Shown here: positions 9,578 to 18,617 of the stretch, in pieces
Numbering within the stretch: position 1 is the stretch's first letter
Layout of the letters: each line of letters begins with the position of its first letter
The notes under the pieces: model-generated
Databases searched by the model: none
Seen by the model: only the letters and a program-made list of their open reading frames with translations
Told to the model about the DNA's origin: nothing
Translations under genes and position numbers: made by a program
Assembly (NCBI GenBank): GCA_944392565.1
Contig: CALXWX010000002.1
Span: 53,853 to 117,852, forward strand
Direction of reading: 5' to 3'
Source: an uncultured Alphaproteobacteria bacterium
GTDB taxonomy: Bacteria; Pseudomonadota; Alphaproteobacteria; Rs-D84
Length of the DNA: 64,000 bases

Positions 9578-9605
9578 ATTATAATATTTATGGTGGCAAA
9601 TGCAA
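9578..9605 (-). promoter_or_regulatory. ssrA promoter
   Basis: Minus-strand -35 TTGCAT (9600-9605), 16-nt spacer, perfect -10 TATAAT (9578-9583). It diverges from a plus-strand TATAAT at 9616-9621 that probably serves obgE. Confidence 0.65.
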
Positions 9606-9613
9606 GTTTTTAA

Positions 9614-11147
<1,534 letters not shown>

Positions 11148-11245
11148 GCAAACAATCATCGTATATAAAATTTGATTTTTGAATTTCCGTCTGTTAATAT
11201 CTGGGACGGAAATCACAGAAATAAAGAAAAAAAGGAGAACAGAAA

Positions 11246-11869
11246 ATGGCATCATTAAAAGGCACACAAACCGAAAAAAATTTGTTAATTGCATTTGCCG
11301 GCGAATCCCAGGCGCGTAATCGTTATACATTTTTTGCGTCCAAGGCAAAAGACGAAGGATACCAGGCGATTTCAAAAATATTTTTGGAAACAGCTGAACA
11401 AGAAAAAGAACACGCATCTCGTTTATTTAAATTTTTAGAAGGGGGCGATTTAGAAATAACCGCATCATATCCGGCGGGTAAAATCGGCACAACATTGGAA
11501 AATCTGCAAGCTGCGGCATATGGCGAACACGAAGAAAATACAAATATGTATCCAAAATTTGCACAAATCGCCGCCCAAGAAGGTTTTGATTCAATTGCAG
11601 AAGTTTTAAAGAATATCGGTTATGCGGAACGCTATCATGAATCGCGTTATCGTGCATTGATTGACGCAATTGAAACTGGCACATTGTTCAAGCAAGATAA
11701 AATTGTTATGTGGCGTTGTACAAATTGTGGCATGTGGCACATTGGCACCGAAGCGCCAAAGGTATGCCCGGCGTGCCTGCACCCCCAGGGTTATTTCATC
11801 AGCGAAGGTACAATATCGCGCTGTGATACGAACGAAGGGTTCTGTGAATACGCAAAAATCGATGACTAA
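11246..11869 (+). CDS. rbr: rubrerythrin
   Basis: A 207-residue peroxide reductase typical of anaerobes. The N-terminal four-helix diiron domain carries the Glu and ExxH ligands (FAGESQARNRY, TAEQEKEHA, AYGEHEE). The C-terminal rubredoxin domain has CTNCG and CPACLHPQ binding one iron. A strong AAAGGAG lies 9 nt before the ATG. A terminator follows directly. Indicates defence against peroxide in low-oxygen conditions. Confidence 0.95.
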   Translation: MASLKGTQTEKNLLIAFAGESQARNRYTFFASKAKDEGYQAISKIFLETAEQEKEHASRLFKFLEGGDLEITASYPAGKIGTTLENLQAAAYGEHEENTNMYPKFAQIAAQEGFDSIAEVLKNIGYAERYHESRYRALIDAIETGTLFKQDKIVMWRCTNCGMWHIGTEAPKVCPACLHPQGYFISEGTISRCDTNEGFCEYAKIDD

Positions 11870-11877
11870 ATAAAAAG

Positions 11878-11902
11878 AATCGCCCAAACGGGCGATTTTT
11901 TA
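11878..11902. terminator. bidirectional terminator after rubrerythrin
   Basis: AATCGCCC/GGGCGATT stem with four-base loop and T run. It also holds the stop codon of the minus-strand gene tail that ends here. Confidence 0.8.
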
Positions 11903-12109
11903 TTCTTGATAATAACATTTTCCACCAAAAATTGTATAATACCCGGTTTCATCCGCCAAATAATTATCTGTACCAACCCCATCGATATAGCATTTTTCAA
12001 TTGTCGCATTATCGCCTGCATCACTGGTAATTCTGTATGATGCACCTATATAATCCGGATCCATATCTGGAACATCTGGGCATTCCGTACATCCAAAATA
12101 AAATTGTCC
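11900..12109 (-). pseudogene. 3' tail of a Cys-rich secreted protein gene
   Basis: On the minus strand about 70 codons are open and end in TAA at 11900-11902. The peptide contains FGCTECPDVP, KCYIDGVGTD and ends GGKCYYQE, the style of the C-terminal modules in the giant protein at 1-4640. Upstream the frame is closed by a stop at about 12110 and there is no start codon with ribosome site. I read it as the remnant of a larger gene. Confidence 0.6.
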
Positions 12110-12307
12110 AATTTATTTGGTGGTCAGGAGGTTGGAAACAATCTTACGAATTGTGCCGTTTATTCATGTATTCACGACCCTCCTGACCGGAATCATGAGT
12201 TTATTTATCATCTGCCTATTAATAAACGCGCATTTTGCGCGCCACAGATTAATATTCAGACGCGTAAGCCGAGGTTTCCACACATCATCAATGGAACACC
12301 CATTGAC
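12110..12307 (-). ncRNA. candidate structured RNA A
   Basis: The region has no convincing gene. A minus-strand promoter (TTGAAT 12337-12342, 17 nt, TAATAT 12314-12319) would start transcription near 12307. The transcript holds a TCAATGG/CCATTGA hairpin, a GCGC hairpin enclosed by TATTAAT/ATTAATA, and a perfect 10-bp long-range helix (12179-12188 with 12122-12131). A 7-bp pairing (12274-12280 with 12133-12139) would cross it as a pseudoknot. A short hairpin with T-rich tail near 12105-12118 could end it. I cannot place it in a known RNA family. Confidence 0.4.
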
Positions 12308-12344
12308 AAAACAATATTATTCTTATAATCAAATAAATTCAAGA

Positions 12345-12368
12345 TTAAAAAATCCCCCATCTGGGGGA
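12345..12368 (-). terminator. terminator of the PNPOx-like gene
   Basis: CCCCC/GGGGG stem with a short AGAT loop and a minus-strand T run, just after the stop at 12373. Confidence 0.75.
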
Positions 12369-12372
12369 CTGT

Positions 12373-12795
12373 TTAAATCAAACCGGTTTTCATTTCGTCG
12401 CCAACATAAAACTTGTACGAATACGGTTTGAATTGCAACAGGGCTAATTCAGGGTCGTCGGCACCGGTATAGCCAAATTGTTTATAATCATCACGCCAAT
12501 ATTTTTCCTTTTCCGCGATATCATCAACGGCATTCATTTCACCAAACAGACGCACCGCATACCGTGTGTTTGGATTAAAATAATACAATGCGCATTTTGC
12601 ATTATGATGTAATTGTTTCATTTTTGGACTGTCGCGGTCCGTGATAAAATGCAAATCCAGATTATTTATATCTGCATTCAGTGCATTCATTATTGTACGC
12701 AAATCTGGGTATCCGTCCAATCGATTAGTCCCCAGCACCACATCATCACATGATTTTACAACATCAATTATTGATTTTATTTCATCGTTGTTCAT
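12373..12795 (-). CDS. pyridoxamine 5'-phosphate oxidase-like flavin protein
   Basis: A 140-residue single split-barrel domain of the general-stress-protein-26 type. Visible family features are LGTNRLDGYPDLRTI, FITDRDSPKMKQL and CALYYFNPNTRYAVRLFG followed by an EKEKYW segment. Members bind FMN or F420 and act as small reductases or cofactor carriers; the substrate is unknown. Its start codon overlaps the stop codon of the upstream lipoprotein gene (TAATG), so they are translationally coupled. Confidence 0.75.
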   Translation of the reverse strand: MNNDEIKSIIDVVKSCDDVVLGTNRLDGYPDLRTIMNALNADINNLDLHFITDRDSPKMKQLHHNAKCALYYFNPNTRYAVRLFGEMNAVDDIAEKEKYWRDDYKQFGYTGADDPELALLQFKPYSYKFYVGDEMKTGLI

Positions 12796-13253
12796 TATTT
12801 GCCCTCCATTTCATCCAGTATATCATTAAACATACGCAGCGCACTGTTTTGGCATGCGCGTCCACGCCATGTCATTAATTCCACGCCTGTTTCTTGATCA
12901 GCAATTGACATATTAAAATTCCACCACCAAAATCCATTGAACGGACACCAGAACGGATTAAATTTTTCACGGCGTTCGGATACTTTTACAATATATCGTA
13001 CATTTTTTGGAATAACAGCGGTATCTATTTCTATGTTTTCTGAATCTGTGAACGCATTTCTATTTGCGGCGGCGGTACCGACAACAACATTATATCCGCG
13101 TTGTTCCAGTGCTTCTTTGACACTGCGTTTCATAGAATATCCGCCACGATCGGCATAAAATGTTTGTGTTGGATCAATCGAATTTGGCTTTACATACACA
13201 CTGTTGCACGCCACCAGCGAAAATAAAATCATAACCGAAAAAACATATTTCAT
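12795..13253 (-). CDS. putative lipoprotein
   Basis: 152 residues starting with a lipoprotein signal peptide (lipobox LVAC, Cys16). The mature part has YxVKVSERREKFNPFWCPFNGFWWWNF, rich in aromatics, and resembles DUF4136-like or Sbal-type lipoproteins only loosely. GGGGATAAG precedes the ATG. Predicted to be anchored in the outer membrane facing the periplasm. Function not recognised. Confidence 0.65.
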   Translation of the reverse strand: MKYVFSVMILFSLVACNSVYVKPNSIDPTQTFYADRGGYSMKRSVKEALEQRGYNVVVGTAAANRNAFTDSENIEIDTAVIPKNVRYIVKVSERREKFNPFWCPFNGFWWWNFNMSIADQETGVELMTWRGRACQNSALRMFNDILDEMEGK

Positions 13254-13323
13254 TCTTATCCCCTTTTTATCACTACAACATTTATAGTAAATTTTATAAA
13301 TATGTACAAGTATGTTTTATAAC

Positions 13324-13350
13324 TTGCCAAAAGCAGTTTATTCCTATAAT
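13324..13350 (+). promoter_or_regulatory. promoter of candidate RNA B
   Basis: TTGCCA (13324-13329) and a perfect TATAAT (13345-13350) with a somewhat short 15-nt spacer. Confidence 0.45.
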
Positions 13351-13356
13351 ATTACA

Positions 13357-13592
13357 AATGAACTTTGTGGGAATAAAGTTCGGGGGCATAAGAAACCCTT
13401 ATACACCGCGGCACAGTTGTGTCGTAATCCGCATCGTGTGTTACGACACACTGTGCTAAATTTAATTTATCTCGACCATAATACCAGGTCGGGAAGCTGT
13501 ACGCCATAAAACAGATTGCAATCAAAAGCGTACAGGGTCATGCGGTGTATGATTTTCTTAACTTCCCGACCACCATTTTCTGTTTTTTTATT
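13357..13592 (+). ncRNA. candidate structured RNA B with H-type pseudoknot
   Basis: This gap before the glycan locus has no gene. It contains a GAACTTT/AAAGTTC hairpin, a 15-bp two-part stem (13411-13427 with 13441-13456), an 8-bp hairpin (13497-13504 with 13528-13535), a 10-bp helix (13487-13496 with 13562-13571) and a 9-bp helix (13401-13409 with 13542-13550). The last two cross, forming a pseudoknot. A run of seven T near 13583 can end the transcript. None of the signatures of RNase P, 6S, SRP or known riboswitches was recognised. Confidence 0.5.
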
Positions 13593-13599
13593 TCCCATG

Positions 13600-13709
13600 T
13601 TGTTCAAATTTTTTGGACGGGTGTGGCATATCGCAAGACTGCCAGGATTGGTTTCACTATGACCAGTTGTTTGAACCCCGTCCATCAATTTTTAATATGG
13701 GGAATTCAT
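13600..13709 (+). promoter_or_regulatory. structured leader of the GT32 gene
   Basis: GGACGGG (13615-13621) pairs with CCCGTCC (13677-13683) around two small hairpins (GGC/GCC and TGGT/ACCA), giving a three-way junction; GTTCAAA (13602-13608) can pair with TTTGAAC (13670-13676) inside it. The element ends 26 nt before the start codon, a position suited to translational control. Not matched to a known riboswitch. Confidence 0.35.
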
Positions 13710-14603
13710 ATGATACCAAAAAGAATATTTTATGTCTGGGGTGCTGGCGAACGAAAACCGCGTGATGTCCAAGTATGCATTCAAACATGGCGACAAATTA
13801 TGCCAGACTATGAAATTATTGAAATAAACGAAAACAGCAATCAATATTTTGATTTTAATGAAAACTTGCGCACGAACAAGTTTTTCAGAACGGTATATGA
13901 AAATAAAATGTGGGCATATGTTGCCGATTATATTCGTATAAAAACATTATATGATCATGGTGGAATATATTTTGACACAGATGTTTCAGCTGTGCGACCA
14001 TTGGACAAGTTTTTAAAAAATCGTGCATTCGTTGGAATGCAAAATACAGAATATGTTGAACCCGCAATATTAGGCAGCGTTTCCAAAAATCCATTATTAA
14101 AAGAAATATTAAATTTTTACGATAATGATATTTGGAAAATGCCAATATTTACAATGCCACAAATTTTCCAATATTTTTTACAAAAATTATACAAAATTGC
14201 CGGCTTTCCGGATAAAACTGAACAAAAAATTATAAAAACACCTGATATAACAATTTATCCAGAACGCTATTTTATCCCATTTCGATATCAAACAAGTTTT
14301 ACCCCAGATTGTGTCGAACCAGATACGCACACAATACACTGGTTTGGTGGTTCTTGGACGCGCCCATCAGTTATTAATTGGTTGATGAATAAACACCTGG
14401 TGCCAGATTTAAAATTTAACCCAGATTACGATATTGTAAAAACAACGCGTTTATCGATTGGTCGTATAACGATTATAAAAATTACATCATATGCAAATAA
14501 TACAGTATCCATACGCTTTTTACGGATAATTCCATTAATTAAACTGACAAATAAATATTTAAAATTATTCGATATTATACCCGTGTTAAAAATAAAAAAA
14601 TAA
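13710..14603 (+). CDS. GT32-type glycosyltransferase
   Basis: A 297-residue transferase with the sugar-binding DXD region of the Gly_transf_sug family: it opens MIPKRIFYVWGAGE and carries WAYVADYIRIKTLYDHGG then YFDTDVSAVRP, where the DTD motif binds metal and nucleotide sugar. The upstream in-frame codons overlap the leader structure, so ATG 13710, preceded by GGGGAA, is chosen. The C terminus ends with a hydrophobic-basic motif LFDIIPVLKIKK that is repeated in the next protein. Likely builds a capsule or lipopolysaccharide side chain. Confidence 0.85.
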   Translation: MIPKRIFYVWGAGERKPRDVQVCIQTWRQIMPDYEIIEINENSNQYFDFNENLRTNKFFRTVYENKMWAYVADYIRIKTLYDHGGIYFDTDVSAVRPLDKFLKNRAFVGMQNTEYVEPAILGSVSKNPLLKEILNFYDNDIWKMPIFTMPQIFQYFLQKLYKIAGFPDKTEQKIIKTPDITIYPERYFIPFRYQTSFTPDCVEPDTHTIHWFGGSWTRPSVINWLMNKHLVPDLKFNPDYDIVKTTRLSIGRITIIKITSYANNTVSIRFLRIIPLIKLTNKYLKLFDIIPVLKIKK

Positions 14604-14612
14604 GAACATATC

Positions 14613-16457
14613 ATGAACAAAAACATAAAAATTTCTGTATTAATGCCTGTATATAATTCACAGGATTATATTGCCGAATCTATTGAAAGCATTCTGAATC
14701 AAACATTTGGCGATTTTGAATTTATCATAATAAATGATGGCAGTACAGATAATACCGCCGATATTATCAGACGCTATAAAGACGCGCGAATTCGTTTCAT
14801 AGATAATAAACAAAATCGTGGGTTAATTGCTGTTTTAAACCAAGGACTGGATTTGTGCAATGGTGAATATATTGCACGCATGGACAGTGATGATATATCA
14901 TTGCCGACGCGTTTTGAAAAACAAATTGCATATATGGATGCCAACCCAGATGTCGGAATATTGGGAACTGCTGGTCAAAATTTTGGCGCCAATAATGATG
15001 TAAATTATTCGCCCGATATCGTTGACGCGATCGAATTATTAAAAAATGTTGGATTTTATCACCCCAGTGTTATGATGCGTAAATCTGTATTGGATAAATA
15101 TAACCTGCGGTATGATCCAAATTATTATTTAGTAGAAGATTATGAATTGTGGACGCGTGCATTACATGTTACAAAATTACGCAATTTACCAGACGTGCTG
15201 ATAAAATATCGTGTTCATTCGTCCAGTGTTTCAAATGCAAATTCTGTATTACAAGAAAACAACAAGGGAATTGTCAGACAAAAATTATTAGATTTTATAA
15301 CAAACGATTCATATATGCGTAATATTATATTATCTGCGCTGAATGTGTCTTATTACAAGATACCCAGCAAGCGTGTATATTTATTTAACTTTTTGCCATT
15401 GCTAGATATAACATATAAATCTGTAAATAATATAAAACTGTGGTTATTTAAATTTATTCCATTATTAAAAATAAAATACGGCGATATCAGATTGTTTCAT
15501 TTTATTCCAATTGGTAAAATTAAAAAGAACATAACGCATAAACCAGATGACAGCAGGTTTTGTCCATTTAATATTGACAATTCGGTCTTAAAACAAGAAT
15601 TACAAAATTTACCAGAATTTACATATATCCCAAATTCTGGAAATTTAGGGGATATGATTATTGCAAAATCTACATTAGATTTTTTTGATGCCAATAATAT
15701 AAAGTATCACATGTTTGATGGGACAAATGCTTCTGATGTAATCGTTTATGGCGGTGGCGGTCAATGGACGGCTGATTATGAATATCATTGGCAAAAATGG
15801 TTGAACATATTTCGAACGGCACACAAGATTATAATCTTGCCCAGTTCTTTTTATAATTGTCAACATTTAATAGATATCTTAGATGAAAGATTTGTCGTTT
15901 TTTGCCGTGAAATGAAAAGTTATAATTACATAAAATCTGCAAACACGGGGGCGAAAGTAATATTGGATCACGATATGGCATTGCGAATGACACACAATGC
16001 TTTACGCGGTAATATACAAATCAGCCACAAGAAAGATAGATATGCCATTGAACAGATAAAAAATGCAATACAATTTCCACGCACAGTTGTCAAATTTAAT
16101 CGCACAGATTGTGAAAGTGCAGGGCATTGGGACACAGATTTAGATTTATCTGGTGTCAGATATGGTGATGCAACATCATCAAAAGAACATATTGAATTTT
16201 GCACAAAATTAATGTTGATGGCTGTTGATTGTGCCGATGCAATAATAACAGATCGACTGCATGTTGGAATTGCCGCGGCGTTAATGGGCAAAGAAGTATT
16301 TTTACTGGATAACACATATGGGAAATTGTCTGGTGTATATAATCATTCATTGAAACAAAATCCCCATATACACTTTTGTACAACAATGCCAGATATACAA
16401 ACGATACGCCCCCAACCAACAAACAAGGACAATTTTCGTATTTTAATGGAACTGTAA
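14613..16457 (+). CDS. fusion: GT2 glycosyltransferase + polysaccharide pyruvyl transferase
   Basis: The 614-residue protein has an N-terminal GT2 domain (SVLMPVYNSQDYIAESIES, NDGSTDNT, ARMDSDD as the DXD site, about residues 5-240). A middle region repeats a short hydrophobic-basic motif of the form LFxFIPLLKIK three times (about 245-310). The C-terminal third is a pyruvyl-transferase-like domain (PNSGNLGDMIIA, VYGGGGQW, ITDRLHVGIAAALMG). It could add a sugar and then a ketal pyruvate to the same glycan. Spacing to the neighbours is 9 nt and 1 nt, so the three genes form one operon. Confidence 0.85.
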   Translation: MNKNIKISVLMPVYNSQDYIAESIESILNQTFGDFEFIIINDGSTDNTADIIRRYKDARIRFIDNKQNRGLIAVLNQGLDLCNGEYIARMDSDDISLPTRFEKQIAYMDANPDVGILGTAGQNFGANNDVNYSPDIVDAIELLKNVGFYHPSVMMRKSVLDKYNLRYDPNYYLVEDYELWTRALHVTKLRNLPDVLIKYRVHSSSVSNANSVLQENNKGIVRQKLLDFITNDSYMRNIILSALNVSYYKIPSKRVYLFNFLPLLDITYKSVNNIKLWLFKFIPLLKIKYGDIRLFHFIPIGKIKKNITHKPDDSRFCPFNIDNSVLKQELQNLPEFTYIPNSGNLGDMIIAKSTLDFFDANNIKYHMFDGTNASDVIVYGGGGQWTADYEYHWQKWLNIFRTAHKIIILPSSFYNCQHLIDILDERFVVFCREMKSYNYIKSANTGAKVILDHDMALRMTHNALRGNIQISHKKDRYAIEQIKNAIQFPRTVVKFNRTDCESAGHWDTDLDLSGVRYGDATSSKEHIEFCTKLMLMAVDCADAIITDRLHVGIAAALMGKEVFLLDNTYGKLSGVYNHSLKQNPHIHFCTTMPDIQTIRPQPTNKDNFRILMEL

Positions 16458-16458
16458 A

Positions 16459-17499
16459 ATGTCGGATAAAATTGTAAAGTTTATAGATGTATCAATGCCA
16501 ACATGGCCATGTAATTTTAGATGTCATTATTGTTATGTCGGACAACATTTGTCCGATGCAGAACGTAATACAATAATGCCATTTAAATATACGCCCATAG
16601 AATTTGCAAAACTAATAACGAAACGGCGTTTGGGTGGCACATGCGTATTCAATTTGTGCGCATACGGCGAAACATTATTGTTGCCAATAAACATTGAATA
16701 TGCAAAACAAATTTTAAATGCTGGGCACTTTGTCGGTATTGTAAGTAATATGACAATCACAAAAAATATTAATGAATTATTAAAATTACCAAAAGAACAA
16801 TTAAGTCGCTTATTCTTTAAATGCAGTTTCCATTATTTGGAATTAAAACGACGCAATTTATTAGATGTGTTCGTTGATAATGTAAATAATGCATGGCGTT
16901 CTGGCGCCAGCATAACAGTTGAAATTACACCGTCTGATGAATTGGAACCATATATAGATGAAATCAAAGATTTTTCAATGAAACATTTTGGTGCTTTGCC
17001 GCATATCACTGTTGCCAGAAATGAATTAGTTCATGGATATACCAGACTGACAAAGCATACTGATAAAGAATATATAAAAATATGGTCTGTATTTAATTCT
17101 GATTTATTTAATTTAAAAAATGCAACATGGGGCAGAAAAATTAAACAATTTTGCTATGCGGGTAAATGGGCATATTCTTTTGATTTATCTAATGGCAAAT
17201 GTTATACATGTTCGCATAGAAAACTTGTCGGTGATTTTGGACATGGTAAACATTTACCACAACAACCAGTGTGTTACCATTGTCCTGCCGAACATTGTTT
17301 TAATTCGCATGCATGGCTGGCATGGGGGACGTGCCCCGATATTTTTAAAGATATAACATATGCAAATGTTCGTGATCGTATCAGAACAGATGGAACACAT
17401 TGGCTGCATAAACGTGTTTATAACGCATTTTCTCAAAAACTATGCGATAACAATAGACGCTATTCTAAATTCATAGAATGGTTATATAAATACATTTAA
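16459..17499 (+). CDS. radical SAM protein with SPASM-like C terminus
   Basis: 346 residues. The 4Fe-4S/SAM motif is C18-x3-C22-x2-C25 (WPCNFRCHYCYVG). Seven further Cys in the C-terminal 120 residues (FCYAGKW, CYTCSHRK, CYHCPAEHC, GTCPD) suggest an auxiliary cluster. It starts one base after the stop of the pyruvyl-transferase fusion. Radical SAM enzymes in glycan loci may modify sugars or a carrier peptide; the substrate is unknown. Confidence 0.8.
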   Translation: MSDKIVKFIDVSMPTWPCNFRCHYCYVGQHLSDAERNTIMPFKYTPIEFAKLITKRRLGGTCVFNLCAYGETLLLPINIEYAKQILNAGHFVGIVSNMTITKNINELLKLPKEQLSRLFFKCSFHYLELKRRNLLDVFVDNVNNAWRSGASITVEITPSDELEPYIDEIKDFSMKHFGALPHITVARNELVHGYTRLTKHTDKEYIKIWSVFNSDLFNLKNATWGRKIKQFCYAGKWAYSFDLSNGKCYTCSHRKLVGDFGHGKHLPQQPVCYHCPAEHCFNSHAWLAWGTCPDIFKDITYANVRDRIRTDGTHWLHKRVYNAFSQKLCDNNRRYSKFIEWLYKYI

Positions 17500-18002
17500 T
17501 ATTGCAGACCGGCGATTTGCCAATTTATTTCAGTTGCTAACCAATCGCCACCGTCCCCACGCAAAACAATAATTTTGCACCCTGTATTTGTTTTTTGTAT
17601 ATAATGGCAACCGTGCGGTGTCGATGCAGATGTAGATGCGGGGCTTTTAGCTGTTGCATGTAATGTATATTCTACATTTTGCATTTTTATTGGAAATACA
17701 ATATCAAACGATGTTGATGGGGTTGCAACTGTTTTTACGCCACCTTGCTCTATCCAACCAGATTTATATTTTCGATACCATGTATAATTGTTATTCGCAT
17801 TTGGTATCTGGCTTTCAACCACATAGTCGGCTGAATCAACTGGCAGGTTGCTATGTTTCGCCAGCATTATTCCACCGGCTGTTTCACCATCATGCAGGCG
17901 TAATGTTTTATTTGTTGTGTCCATTGTTATTTCGCCAATTGCGCCAACAAAATTTTCATGTTCTGTGGCGGTGCCACGGCGAATTTGAATCTGTCTTGAC
18001 AT
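17496..18002 (-). CDS. phage tail-fibre-like protein with Mtd_N-type domain
   Basis: 168 residues. The N terminus (RQIQIRRGTATEHENF, GAIGEITMDTTNKTLRLHDG) is the pattern of the Mtd_N/hyaluronidase-like domain found at the start of phage tail fibres and receptor-binding proteins. The C-terminal half resembles a tail tip domain. The frame is open for two more codons upstream with TTG, but ATG 18002 has AAGGA eight bases before it. No other phage structural gene is nearby, so it looks like a solitary phage-derived gene. It meets the radical SAM gene tail to tail with a 4-nt overlap. Confidence 0.7.
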   Translation of the reverse strand: MSRQIQIRRGTATEHENFVGAIGEITMDTTNKTLRLHDGETAGGIMLAKHSNLPVDSADYVVESQIPNANNNYTWYRKYKSGWIEQGGVKTVATPSTSFDIVFPIKMQNVEYTLHATAKSPASTSASTPHGCHYIQKTNTGCKIIVLRGDGGDWLATEINWQIAGLQY

Positions 18003-18046
18003 AAACAATTCCTTGTGTCATGGACCAGTTGTTTGAATAAATAACA

Positions 18047-18077
18047 AAACAAGCGGACGAAACGCCCGCTTGCTATT
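18047..18077 (-). terminator. final terminator of the tRNA-Arg transcript
   Basis: CAAGCGG/CCGCTTG-type stem, seven base pairs, followed on the minus strand by TTTTGTTATT. It lies beyond the last tRNA-tail copy. Confidence 0.6.
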
Positions 18078-18287
18078 TAATAACAGTATACCATATTTAC
18101 ATTTAAAAGTCAATTTATTATATATAACTTATGCACATTTCATGGCGCACCCAGCGGATTCACTCGCACGACACAGATGTGTCGGCTGTGTGGCATTCGT
18201 TGCGCATCGAACTGCGCGTTGCTTGTTCTCTGCTACTCATTGTCGAACGCGTGCGCGTCCAAATCGCGGGATGCACTGCATAAATTA

Positions 18288-18305
18288 AACCGCCGTGCGG
18301 CGGTT
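18288..18305 (-). terminator. hairpin within tRNA-tail unit
   Basis: AACCGCCG TG CGGCGGTT, a nearly perfect palindrome with TTTAATTT on its minus-strand 3' side; an identical copy lies at 18460-18477 right after the tRNA CCA. Confidence 0.6.
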
Positions 18306-18459
18306 GAATTTCATGGCGCACCCGGCGCGATTCACTCGCACGACACAGATGTGTCGGCTGTGTGGCATTCGTTGCGCATCGAACTGCGCGTTGCTTGTTC
18401 TCTGCTACTCATTGTCGAACGCGTGCGCGTCCAAATCGCGGGATGCACTGCATAAATTA

Positions 18460-18477
18460 AACCGCCGTGCGGCGGTT
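18460..18477 (-). terminator. first hairpin after tRNA-Arg
   Basis: Same palindrome as at 18288-18305, 7 nt after the tRNA 3' end on the minus strand, with TTTAATTT following. Confidence 0.6.
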
Positions 18478-18484
18478 GAATTTC

Positions 18485-18561
18485 TGGCGCACCCGGCGCG
18501 ATTCGAACGCGCAGTCCCCGCCTTCGGAGGGCGATGCTCTATCCAGTTGAGCCACGGGTGC
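18485..18561 (-). tRNA. tRNA-Arg (CCG anticodon)
   Basis: 77-nt cloverleaf: acceptor GCACCCG/CGGGTGC, anticodon loop CTCCGAA, T loop TTCGAAT, discriminator G and encoded CCA. The last 20 bases are copied twice downstream. Confidence 0.92.
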
Positions 18562-18617
18562 AAACAGCATGTATTATAAATATATGACGCAAAATTGCAA
18601 GAATTTATACGGTATGT

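Larger units (their letters stand above)
18143..18484 (-). repeat. tandem 171-172-bp tRNA-tail repeats
   Basis: Downstream of tRNA-Arg the sequence from its last 20 bases (TGGCGCACCC... on the plus strand) recurs at 18314 (exact, ending GAATCGCGCC on the tRNA strand) and at 18143 (one base lost). Each unit contains a CCGCCG/CGGCGG hairpin with T-rich flank just after the CCA, a GC-rich spacer of about 110 nt and a perfect GACACA/TGTGTC palindrome. The two full units are almost identical. The layout matches the E. coli tyrT rtT repeats, where 178-bp units carry 19 bp of the tRNA 3' end. Confidence 0.85.

Noticed and set aside
12104..12431. 74- and 104-codon plus-strand frames
   Set aside because: No ribosome site or domain, and they cross hairpins of candidate RNA A and the next gene's terminator.
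18143..18484. Integrase attachment sites for the tRNA tail copies
   Set aside because: No integrase is nearby and the copies form a regular short tandem array with terminators, which fits rtT-type repeats better.
18177..18579. Plus-strand open frames (92-94 codons) through the tRNA-Arg tail repeats
   Set aside because: They run across the tRNA gene and its repeats and have no ribosome site; they reflect a stop-poor GC-rich repeat.
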